Shown here: piece after piece, positions 45,801 to 57,230 of the stretch
Position numbering within the stretch: position 1 is the first letter of the stretch
How the letters are laid out: each line of letters starts with the position of its first letter
Assembly: GCA_037833965.1 (NCBI GenBank)
Contig: AP031355.1
Location: forward strand, 26,375,501-26,439,500
Length of the DNA stretch: 64,000 bases
Direction: 5' to 3'
Origin: Marchantia polymorpha subsp. ruderalis
Lineage: Eukaryota > Streptophyta > Marchantiopsida > Marchantiales > Marchantiaceae
Translations under genes and position numbers: made by a program
Notes under the pieces: model-generated
Told to the model about the DNA's origin: nothing
Databases searched by the model: none
What the model saw: the letters and a program-made list of their open reading frames with translations, nothing else

Positions 45801-48800
45801 GAAGTTGGAGATTTTGCAGTAGGAACAATAGGTTTCGATTATCCAGTAGGAACAATATACTGAAAAGATTTTCAACAACAAACAAATCAAAGGCATTTCA
45901 TTCTTCAATTGACTGAATAAGGCCTTAACTTCTTATGCAAGGAATTAGGCAAGGTATTATATGGCTTTCAAGTCAATTGGAGGTTACGAATGACGAAAAA
46001 CTTGTAGACTCTTCAAGATAGGTTGAAGAAGAGACTGGTAAAGGTATACATAGCGTCATTAAGAAAGTTTATTACGGACACTTAAAAATACTCAAATAAA
46101 ATGAAAAAATAACTTTTCCTGATCAATAAACTGACAGCGCAGGCCGACACAACAAGCATATATTCATCACAGGAAGGAAAAGTTCTAAAACAAGGACCGT
46201 CAACAGACAGTATGATATGAAGTTTGACAAAAACAATATGAAAAAAAAAATAAAATTTAAGATGTCACAAAAGCAAGCCTCAGATCCTCCACAATAACGC
46301 AATACCACCGCTTTGATGACTTGAGGAAGTAACACTTCTCACACCTACGACAGATTCACAGTACGTCTCACCAGGAAGTCTAAAACGGAAACTATCTTCA
46401 ATTTAATCCTCACTCATCAGCCACAGCGCAATATCAAGTGGAAAAGTTGTCCGCTTACAGAATTCACGAATTAAACAATCGCTCTGCTTAATGCTATGAT
46501 GCTTTCTTAAAATGGGTTGCTGAAAGAGATCATATTCCAAGTATTGTTGAAGGCACTATATTCTAAGATAAGTGCAATGGTGAGTACCTCTCTTGCCCAA
46601 TGCAGTAAACAAAACATCCGTTTCCCAAACTAGAAGCAACAAGAAATCTTCCCCGTTTGCCAATTATATGGTTGCACATTGTGTAAATAGTTCAACGTAG
46701 AAGCTTTCCTCGTAACTGGAACATAAGAGAACCAGAACCACTACCTCATTTCGCCATACTCATTCTGTCTAGACTTGGAAGCAACAATTTTAAGCCTTTC
46801 GTAAAGCGCTCCAATCGTAAAGATTTCATTTGTCTTACCGTGAACACATGAATACATATAACAGGATACTGTCTTCAACGGTATGCTCTCTAAAGACCCC
46901 GCAGTAAAATATTTGTAAGCACTTAAGTGAACCCAATAAAGACAAGTGAAGGAATTACGCAGATCCAAAAGACAGAGTTTTGGCTCCCACGTCGAAGGAT
47001 AGTAAAGATAAGCAGACTTCTACGTACGCAAGACTACTGTGATCCGATGGTCTACCTGAAGTCATTCCTCTTCATTCAATGACTTTGATAATGCAATCAC
47101 TTTGGCCGTAAAAAGCAAGTTATGGATGTCTGGCTACATAGTAATGAAAGCTTCGCAACCTATCATCCTTTAGAACTACACGCAGGTTAGCAATTCTTCT
47201 TACTCCAAGCTTCCCAAATTGGCAAGAGTTATGCTCGCAATTATCTTCAATTCCCTAAATTTTCTAAGTATTTGAACCGTTTATGTGACACCGGTAATAC
47301 AAGACTTGCTACCAGATTTCATAAATCTTTATCCTTTGGGCTGCTTAGGCTGTTGTACTCTTCGTTCCGTCGAGATTTAATCCGAAGAAACTAACAGTAT
47401 CCTCTATCCGTCACTGTCCTCCCACCACACCTTCGTCTCACTTCATCCGCTCAGAAGGGTGTCCAAGAGCCCAAGATAGGCTAGACTTGTTAAATTCCTT
47501 ACTAGCTCCATCCAATTTGCTTCACTCTTATCTCTCCCATTTTTCCACCTCCAGATCGCACAAGATAGGCAGCGGAAAGAGGGGAGAAATGCAAAAAGAG
47601 CACATTTTAATTTGATAATTATATGAAGACAACCCGATGACGAAGGAAATGCCAGGACTGGACCACGGTCGTCCCCATCAATGTCACATATTGGAGCCCC
47701 TCATGACAGAGCTGGTGGTGCCCACGAGAGGACCCAACTTGTGATATGGCAAGTTAAAGAAGCTATCTGTTTGAAGCCCCTCAATCAGCCAAAGCCAAAG
47801 AGATAGACCCTCCTTCACTCTAACGAGCCACCCAAGCTCTCATCTCTCCTAGCAGAGGCTGCATCTAGTTTGCACTTCGGCAGCTCACCGGTATGACAAA
47901 GGCGATGTCGTCATGATATGTCTTCTAGTTCCCTGGCTCCAGTTGTGTAGGGTAATCTGCCCTCAAGAGTAACGTATGTCCAAGTCCTGTGCTTCATCAC
48001 ACTGCAGCACCATTTTCCGGAGCTTTAATAATACATAATCTTGAATTCATGGAAGGATCCAGAATGGGTACACAAAGTCTTCTCATACCATGAGGGCATC
48101 CAAACCTAGTAGTCTCCACGGCAGACCTTTCCACCATCCAAGATGTAAGGATGTGGGTTGCGGAGAACAGTGCCCACATACTTAAATCTGGAGAAATATT
48201 ACCTTATTGAGAAGGTATAGATCAGGAATAAGACTGAAAGTTCTTGATCTAAACACAGTCTTCAACACCTGTCATACGCTCCCGTTTAATCACGACATTG
48301 ACTGGATCTCTGAGATATAAAATATACCAGCTAAGAATCTAAGGCAATACTATCAAGATTGGGTCCCCGCAAAGATGAGATTTAAAAGGCGATTTGTCAA
48401 GACACTGTCAAGCGCCTCCACATCGGAAGCACTTGCAACTGGAACGCAAAAATGATCCTACTGACTATGCAGTCAGTACGATGATTTAGCATATCGTACA
48501 GAATGAGAAATTATGCGTGTACGTACCCTGAAGGAAGAGTATATATCTTACAAACCAAAATGTGGCAGTATTATTGGGAATTAGATTCCTACATAGAATG
48601 GTTTTGCCAAATCTGAGGCAGCTATTTAAGGACGAACCAACTAACAACCCTTTCGTACACTGCAGCAATGCGATTGGGTAAGATAAGATCCGAAAGGACC
48701 TTATCTCATCGAAACAATCTCTGAAGAGACGTTCTCACAATGATAGATACATCTACGGTCAGGTTCAACGTTGAAGGTGAAAGGGTAAAACCAAACTTCT

Positions 48801-51800
48801 TCCTACCAGAGGTTCTTCCCAAAAGCTATGCTAAACTCATTCATGAATCGTTTAAAATAGAGGTCACTGTTGAAGACTTTAACGCACTCGCAAAGTCAGT
48901 CATCAGATATTTCCCTTGCATCTCTAGTAACAAAGCAAAACAAAAATCAAGAACTTCCAACGCTCTTTCTACTCAGCTCGAAAGGCTTGCAGCCAGAATA
49001 TCTCATCTATGTTGAACCAAATTCTGCGTTCAAGCATGAGACAGCTTCACGTACTACTGTTCCCCACTGAACTCTCAATGCTCATCGCTACAGAATCTAC
49101 CTCAGAACACATAGATAAAGATCATTGAGAAAAAATGTCCAAAGAACAGACTGCAGAGTACTGCAACACCCATGCTTGTGCCACTTGGTTGACTCTAGAC
49201 TCCTTTGCCATCTATTACAAGAACTGTCAGCCTAATTTGTGATCTATGAAAAATCATAATTGCTCTGCTTGGTGGTAGCAGTCAAGTGTGAGTCCAACCT
49301 GTAATCTCCGCAGTAGAATACCAGTTGTACAATAGAGAATGCTTCCGCGGACTCTGGGAGGAGCACTCTCCAGTCTTATGACATATCCGACACTCTTGCC
49401 AACAGCCTCACCCCTTTCCCACGCCACACGCTCAGCAACACTGCAGTCCATGATAGTACAAATGCATGGAAATAAATTAAGAAAGTTTGCATGGAGCATT
49501 ATCAAAGTTTTCTGACTCACATGCACACAGAGCTCGAACCAGGAGTTTGGTTTGTCTGACGAGCATCTTTATCTTCGTCCACTCTTAACAATTACATATA
49601 ATCAAGTGCAAAAACAAGATCACAGTAGCCTTCATGGTAAAAAGGCCATCACCTTACTCAACAACTTCAGCAATAGGAGCAGTCAACGCATGGTGCCCAT
49701 CACAATTTTTTAACATTGATAGTTATTCACATGCAGCTTGAGTACTCACCCTGAGGAGTAGGGAGACAAGAACTTATGAAAGTAGCATGCGGTAGAGGAC
49801 CCAACTAGCAAGCAGATCCTTCTTAAGCTAAGCTTCTGGCTTCGCCAACAAATAACAGTGTAGAAACATAATACTTGAAGAGATAGTGTTACAGTTACCT
49901 GATTGCAGCTATCCTCCTTGGCTGCGTCACCACGATGTGCACTTCAGCACCCATACCTTGCATTTCAGCATCCTCGAGAACGAACTGAGGAACCTATCAA
50001 ATACAACTTTGAAGAAAGTCATGAGTACGTAATGTCGTTAACAGCACTCGGCTGATAGTGAAAGCGAACAAGTGTTTGTCAAACTTACTAAGGGGTTCAA
50101 GCTTGTAGTTAATCGAAAACATGTGGTGCAATTAACTACTGTACTACTGTAACTACTCCACATACTTTACACGACGTTTTGAACCGGAAGGGAAGAACGA
50201 GCAGCCCATTACTGACATATCAGTAAAAATAATTCAAAGAGATTAAGCTTTAAAGGAAAATGCTCGGAAATTAAAGATCAACATGCATATGATCAAAGCT
50301 CTACCTGAGTGGTCTTCCCACATCCAGTCTCCCCAGTCAGGACGATAACGCGATTGCCGGAAATGGCATCAACAATTTTCTGTCTCTCCATCCACGAAGG
50401 TAAAGCCTGTCTGGCCCTTCTCTGCTCAACAAACTCAGAGGAGGAGATCCTTTTCCTGGCCTCCAACCTCATCATAGCATTCTCTGTGGCCAACTGTTCC
50501 CTGCTGACTGAGCTAGCGGGACCATCGAACATTTGATGCTGATGGTGGACTCCATTACTGGAGATAGATACAGGCTCTGACGGCCACATCAGAGGAACAG
50601 AATTTTGTAGCTCCGCATGTAGACGTTGCAATGCATCTTCCATCATCGCAAGCTCCTCATCTCGTAGCCCAACAATTGCCGGCTGCTCATTTTGCTGTTG
50701 ACAATATGAACTATTAGAACCTTAGCATGTCATTGATATGAACCAACATAGAATCATGACAACCTCTATGACTTGGGATCTCAGCTACCTGTTGGATTTG
50801 AACAGCTTTAGTTGAGGTCGGTTTAGCAGCCGGAACTGTTGGAACAGGACTCTGTGAATTGGGTTTGTTCAAAAGCCCCTCGTGATGCAGTTTTTCACAT
50901 GCTGCTGTGCAACAAGCACGCTCTGCCTCGGATTTATTCCGTCCCTGTCCGACTGCCACGTAAACTTCATTCCGGGAACGAAGTGGAACAGCCAACTCGG
51001 CGACAAATACCTGCAATTGCGGCACAAGCAGTCGGTTTTTTTGGGCTTCAAAACAACATTGAGGGAACTGAACTTTGACAACTTTAACAACGAGAGGATC
51101 GAATAATATTTCAAGTTAACTTCAGCTAGAATATGTCAACTTTAGCATTCTCGACGTTACCTTGGCATGATCTGGACCAGAGGAGCGTACAGTAATCGGC
51201 AAAGCTCGTGCGTTGCCTCCACAGCACACATCACGAAATGCCACACTAGTGACGAGGGTATTTTTGGGGTTGTCTCCCCAGCCAGAGCTACTTCCTCCAT
51301 TTTTCGTTGTACTCAATAAAAGCCCTTTCTCCTGGAGAAGAACTTCTTAATATCGGGGTATGAAAGACGTGGAACATTATGCAAGATAGAGTGAGTTACT
51401 TGACCACCAATAAAAATTGAGCCAATTGTACCATGAAAACCCATGGAAGTTTTGTAACTTACATGTAAAATTCTGCATGCATCCACTGCAGCAACGCGTT
51501 CAGACTCCTTCTTCGTACGGGCCACTCCTACTCCCCATGTTTCTGAGTTGTCCTGAATCGAACAATGAGTTGATGCTTTAATGTCGGGCAAACGACAAAC
51601 ATGTTTAAAGAAGAAGACGACAGAACACGGTTCACAGATGCAGCGGGTAAAGCAGGCATGCGCATCCTACGACCGGGAACTAGCCACAGGACTGATATGA
51701 CATATTGTATTAGTGCTGTGGGCAAGTTCTCGGTAGGTGATTTCAGCTCAAAGAAGAACATAAAAAAATTTGGTGTGAAGAGGTAGATAACAGAGGCCCC

Positions 51801-52820
51801 GATCAAGGAATCCATGATATGGCTAACCACTGCACGAGTAAAGCCCAATGAGATATTCTCCATGAGGAGGACATAATAGTCGCTGAATTCTGCAAATAGT
51901 TTTCTTGGAAGGGTATGAAGAACGAGAGTCAAAGTACTGTATATAACTTCACGCCATCCTGCTAAACTTTTTTCATCAAATTCCCATGGCTTGACTGGAT
52001 CAAGCAATAATCATGTTATTTGCCACAAGTTCCTAATGCAAGAGCATAGCAGCTACGAAACCGTTGATTCGAGCCTTGCATGATACATGTAATGAATCTG
52101 GATCGCTCATGGGTAATTTCGAAACTCATGTTCAAACGGCATGTCCTAACTTTCTTGGAAGCCGGCATGGTCTGTCACATTTGTTGAATGTGGCAGACAA
52201 TCAGCCATTATGAGTTAGTCTCTGTTATGAACCTCGCAATCTTTATGAGACTAAATGAGATCATCCCTTCGAAACCTAGGCTGGGCCGAAGAGGACCACC
52301 CGGCAACAACAAATGAAGCAGTAAGAAAAAGCCCCTTCCGAGGTGCATTTCGTGGATTTGGCACATTGTTTAATAAAGCTCGATAGAATGCGGGCAAATC
52401 CCCGAACATTCCAGCTGGATTCATAAGCAGCATTTGTGAACACGCTCCGAGATACAGGAAGCTCGAAACATTTGCACGCAAATCGTGGATCGCATGACCA
52501 GCACCACATATCTCATGTTGCAGTAAGAATTCAGTAATCCAATTGACGTCTTGATCTATGCAAATCTTTGGACACTAAGGAGGAAATACCGCAAAGCGTA
52601 GGACAATGCGTGCTTGATACTGCACATCTGGAGGCGCTCCAATCACAGTGACATTGAACGGAAGCTGGTGTTGAGTGAGCCCATCAAATAGCGGCGATTC
52701 CGAGAGAAGCAGCTTCGGATTTCCTTGCATCATACTCGTGATGTAGGCTGCCTTGGCATCAGCTCTTTTCCTTTTGTTTCCATCCAGGGCTGGCGCTGAT
52801 CCCAGCACCCCCCGGTCCAT
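42834..52820 (-). CDS. DEAH/RHA-family RNA helicase with two dsRNA-binding domains
   Basis: Fourteen exons join without a frame break: 52820-52590, 51552-51463, 51331-51161, 51010-50789, 50694-50305, 49993-49899, 49440-49299, 45721-45555, 45422-45182, 45003-44860, 44755-44627, 44438-44352, 44201-44079 and 43988-42834 (1128 residues). Residues 55-107 and about 155-215 are dsRNA-binding domains ([34 protein letters not shown]). Motifs follow: GETGCGKT (I), TQPRRIAA (Ia), DEVH (II), SAT (III), [10 protein letters not shown] (V) and QRQGRAGR (VI), then HA2 and OB-fold regions. DEVH replaces DEAH/DEIH. About 45 residues ([13 protein letters not shown]...) sit between LCLQIK and [10 protein letters not shown], where relatives have a short link. 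The family unwinds RNA or RNP in 3'-5' direction. It resembles DHX9/DHX36-like plant DExH proteins. The ATG at 52820 is the only good start. Confidence 0.92.
45722..49298 (-). other. 3.6-kb intron 7 of the helicase gene
   Basis: All other introns of this gene are between about 75 and 1040 bp; this one is 3577 bp, with donor GTTGGA and acceptor TTGGCAG. It separates the exons carrying motifs Ia and II. I found no transposon ends, LTR or conserved ORF. Open frames such as 48740-49015 (+) show no motif. An old insertion that lost its signals is the most natural explanation. Confidence 0.7.
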
Positions 52821-54110
52821 GCCCTCGGCCCCTGTCGTCCCCTCCGCAACACTCCCACCGCGACCAATTCCGATTCGCTCAGCACGTTCTTTCAGTTCCT
52901 ACGCTCACCACCTCCAGCCCAGCGTCCTCCAGTCCATGTCAGCGCTTCACAAGGCGTGCAAGTCAGAACACGAGTCCTCCAAGATAACAAGATAAGCTTC
53001 ACTCCTTCCAATCCATCGCTCGCCTGGAATTCCCCCAATTGCCACGCCTATGCTCCCTTCTCCTCCTCCTCCTCTTCCTTCATACCGGCCTTTCTCGCCA
53101 TCCCAGCCTCTCTCCCTCCCCGCACTCACCACTCACTCCTCGACACTGCGAGGCTCATCGAACACGCAGCGCATGAAGAAGGGCTCAACCGCGCACGCTC
53201 TGCAGAAACAATCGGCCCTCCGGCAAAGAAAGAATATCATAATCCGCGCTTCGTTCAAAACTCCATCAATCTCGTCAAGAACTCGCCCGAACGCAGTCCG
53301 TTCTCCGGCACAGGAGTCGACAAACAGACAACCATCCTCCTCCTCCTCCTGCCCCACCTTTTCGCTTCTTTCTTTACTCGCCTCTCGATAGGTCTTCGCA
53401 TTCCACTGTTTCTTTCTCGCTTCCGCGGCAACGAGCAACGGCAGCAGTTGGTGCTCGCCTCTGGCCAGATCCCTTCTCTTCCCTTCCCTTCACTTCTCTT
53501 CTAAGCCTTCCCCCGCCCTCGATGCGAACTGGCAGTCGGGCAGCAGAGGCAGGCAAACTGAATCCGCAGGAGCATAATCGCAGAATCAATGCATCAGACT
53601 TCGCGATCCCAGCTGACAGCGACAGGAGAGGAATCTCCGCATTCCCTTGTCTTCCCTAAGGAATTCTCCTGCCCTTCCCTTCCCGTCCCGTCCCGTCCCT
53701 TCCCCAGCGCCTAACGGGAGTCTGCGGAGCAACCCCTGCCCCCTTCACCTCGCAGACACGATACGACGGACGCTCTCGTATTCGCGGGCTCTTCCGGTCC
53801 GTTCCGGCGGACCGGGCGGTGGGGGAGCGAGATTTGGCAGGAGAGCGATCTTCCATCTCCGACATAATGGCCGGCTACAGCGTACTCCGAGGTTTCCTCC
53901 GCACCTGCTGGAATTACAGCTGCCAGTCAAATTCCCAGGCTCACCGGTATCTCTCAGACCAACGGCGGCATTTGAGAGTTACGATAGAACTCTCTCAGAA
54001 AGTCCGTCGTTTCTGTAAGTCGATACAACCGGTTCAACGGCTTAGGACAGGACCGATCGGAACACTGGACAGTGCCGATGGCATGTTAGGGCCTGTTTAG
54101 ACTCTAAACA
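52821..54110. promoter_or_regulatory. Divergent upstream region of helicase and hAT transposase
   Basis: GC-rich with long pyrimidine tracts on plus (TCCTCC runs at about 53056-53080 and 53335-53352; TTCCCTTCCC runs near 53475 and 53670-53705). These tracts are purine-rich on the helicase strand. The overlapping open frames on both strands (53050-54018) are low-complexity by-products. A helicase promoter and 5' UTR are expected here, but no exact site was located. Confidence 0.35.
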
Positions 54111-54119
54111 GACCAACTG

Positions 54120-56000
54120 CTTTCGTATCAAGAAAAGGTTAGTTTCTTCAAGACCAGAGATATATCAGGCATACACCGTTACCTAGACACAGACAAGGAC
54201 ACTCTTCAGTTTGTAATTTCTCAGTATCCGATAGTTGATGTTGTGGTGGTAGATTTGTTTTTTCATCCGGAAGAAGACGAAGAAGACGATGTGTTCCAAC
54301 CAATCACCAAGGCCAACGCCATGAAGTTGTTCAAACTGCAGCCAGACGGATCATACTTGGTTACGATCAAGAACTCTTTGCGGTTCAACCTTGCCATGCA
54401 ACATGTTTCTGTTGGACTGTCATTTAGGCAGACAGCCAAGGTGATTGAACAGCATCGTGTAGCGACCAAGAATCCAAAATTGAACGGCCTCAACGATAAT
54501 ATGGTGAGTCAGTTCGTGCGTGTGCTCCTTGCCGTCGCCCTGCAGATCATCTCCGATATACTCATGGATCCAAACATTTGGGCGTTTTCTCTAGCGGCTG
54601 ATGCAAGCACACATTTGGGAGTTCCTGTCCTTGACCAGCGAATTCGTGTGTGCGTGAAAGGCGTGTTGTACAACTTCCACCTGGTGCTGGTTCCATTCTT
54701 TGAACGCCATACTGCTCAAAACTATGTCAAGCTCATCAAGACTATGCTTGACAGTGTGTGTACATCTTGGCGCGACAAAATCATTTCAATCAGTTCAGAT
54801 GGAGAAAACACAATGACAGGTAGGCACGCTGGAGTTGTCACATTGCTTGAGAAGGAATGTTCCAATCCTGTGCTTCGTATTTGGTGCGTTGCTCATCAGC
54901 TTGATATTGTGGTGAAAAATGCCACGCATGGTGTGTTGAACGAGATGTTTTATAAGTTTGCCCATGCGTTTTCTGTGCATCTTCGAGCTCAACAAAATCT
55001 CATCAACGAAATGGGTTCCAAATGCCCAAAGGACACAACGCGATGGGTGGCGTTTGGTAGTATTCTCTGTTGGCTTTTGGAACATCGTCGTCGGTTGATG
55101 ATTCACGTGGAGAATAGACGACCTATCCAAGCCCCATCCATGCAATGGTGGATCATTGCAGGAGCTCTATCACCATTGTTTGAGCGGATTGCCGCCACTA
55201 TCTCCTCAATCCAATCTCCAAAGCTGATCATCTCTCAGCAACGCCAAGAGTTAGCAAAGCTGATGACAGACATTGCAGATAGTTTGGATATTCGTTCTAC
55301 TACAGATGCAGCGCTGAACGAAATTGATTCTATCACAATCGTTCAGCAAGATGGTTTGTTTGTAACAAAAAATTCTATTGTCATGCATATATTAGATCAA
55401 GGTTCGTGGGCAAGGGATCTGTATTATGAGCTTTCAGGATTTGAGCAACAGCAGACATTGGAGGAGATAGGTACTTTTTCACTCTCTATTGTGGCAAACG
55501 GTTTGCAGATCAAGGCAGAACGTGGTTCTAACAATCATGTCAAGGAATTGGAAGCACCTCCTGTGATGCCAGCAGATTTAGTTAAGATGCGTCCTGCTTT
55601 ATTTATCAGCGAGGTGGTGGATCAATACAGGGCTCACCTGGGCAAGCACTGGAGCACTGACATGATCGACAAGGCGGAGAGTGAACACCGTGACCTGCTA
55701 CTTGTTTACGGGCGTGAGCTGAATGTGAAAGAGACCATTGACAATCACAGCGAGAAGACTTTCTTCAACTAGGCATGGGATTGTTTAAATGGACGTTTTC
55801 TGCATTTGCGACAGTTGTGCGGTGGTCTAGCTACTGCTTTTCCAAATACTACCTCAGTTGAAAGCGATTTTTCCATTATTAAATGGGAGAAAGATGACTC
55901 ACGCACAAGGCTGACAAGTATTTTTTTGGCAGGCATTATGCATGCTAAGCAATTTGAAACGCTGAAAACTGTTGTAGCAAACCGCTTGGAGGAAAAATAG
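54120..56000 (+). pseudogene. hAT transposase, nearly intact (one in-frame stop)
   Basis: The frame is open from at least 54120 to a TAG at 55770-55772, then continues in the same register to TAG at 55998. The first printed codon (54243) is GTG and the frame extends upstream of it, so the start is unsure and the BED finger is not visible. RNase H-like core: LAADAS (Asp), SISSDGENTMTGRHAGV (second Asp), CVAHQLDIVVK and MQWWIIAGALS. Dimerisation domain: FPNTTSVESDFSIIKWEKD with the conserved Glu. It is related in order and wording to the transposase at 35.7-37.7 kb but diverged. Candidate TIR text (TAGGGCCTGTTTAGACTC near 54090; GGTTTAGAGCCGTCCCGA near 56103-56120) is weak and no 8-bp duplication was found. 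Confidence 0.82.
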
Positions 56001-57230
56001 TGAAGTTAGTGTTAGTGCCAAAACTGCCAAAATTAAGTAGAAAAATCTGCCAGAATTACCGTAGTTCTGGCAAACCTGGCATTTGCCAGATTTTAGTAAG
56101 TCTGGTTTAGAGCCGTCCCGAACCCATCTGACGTCACCCTCTGATTCACTCTCCGCCGTTTCGGTTTACTAATCTAAGCTTTCGTGCATAATTAAATATC
56201 GTAGGGGCCAAGTTCCTACGTGGATCCGACGTGGCGTATATTAATCTGTTTCAGGTACCTGAATTTGGTATCAACAGGGGATTGAGCCGTGTCAGACCTA
56301 GAGCTCAAATACCCCGCCTAAGACTTCTGGTTAAAATGAGTAAGCTAGTTCTTGTCCCCGGGTCCCCCGTTACTTCTGCTATCCGGACAGCCAGGGAGTC
56401 CGCGACAGGGAGGGAGGGAGAGAGGAGCGGGGAAAGAATCCTGGACCATTTGAATTGTTACCGGCATGATATTCTATTTCCGTCCTATTTTCAAACCGCC
56501 GATCCATCGGACAAGAAACCGAAGGAGACCCGCCGTGGTTCGCCAGTTTCAACGAGGTGGAAACTGTAGAACCGGGAGGTTTCGGAGTGCGATTTGCGGG
56601 TTGTTGTCACCCTCGTCGGCGGGGACGGTTGGTCTCATGGTACGTAGCAGCGCTACCAACCGGTTCAGACAAACAGAACAGCGCCTGCCAAAATAGCAGA
56701 ACTCTTAGCTGCGCTGCCAACACGTCAAAGGCTGGTCTGAAAGTATCCCCGAAGGATAAATACCGACTTCAGAAACTCGCGTACACGTTTCGGCCTCTCT
56801 TCCAAGAGGGAAACTCCAGATACCCGTCGGACGCTGGCATGTAGTCGGAGAAACCGTAGGGTAAGCCCACCTACCTGTCATGCGCTAGAATCCTGGGCCG
56901 TGACACCCTCTGAAATGGCGATGGGCGTATTTAATCTTTTTCTGAAAGCTTGACGTGATTTCAACGACACTGCAGCAAAGTCGTTTGCCAATACATGTGA
57001 GGAAAAAGAGGAAATGCTGAATCGGGATGATGAACCCTAAATACTTTCCGGCGTTGTTGCTCGCATGTTGTGGAAATGGAAGTGGATCGGAGCCGACAAG
57101 GGAGTCTCGACTTGATCCTACCAGAGAGACTTCGATGCTCGTCCAGGTGTTTAGTACAAAAATGGGACCCTCGCGTGATGGAACTAGCTGTCTAATATGC
57201 TGTTACGCCATAAGATGTTCATAATCAAAA
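56001..57230. other. Region 3' of the second hAT, no gene seen
   Basis: 56040-56100 holds several copies of TCTGGCA or its complement, which could be subterminal repeats of the hAT element. From 56130 the DNA is moderately GC-rich with frames of at most 112 codons, none with a motif. Confidence 0.35.

Noticed and set aside
48740-49015. 91-codon plus ORF in helicase intron 7
   Set aside because: No motif, antisense to the intron, and no repeat ends around it.
53050-54018. Several overlapping open frames of 60-180 codons on both strands
   Set aside because: Low-complexity Ser/Pro/Arg text caused by pyrimidine tracts and high GC; no motif, and they overlap the expected helicase promoter.
54085-56125. 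TIR pair for the second hAT (CTCTAAAC shared near both ends)
   Set aside because: Alignment needs a gap and no 8-bp duplication flanks it, so element borders are not claimed.
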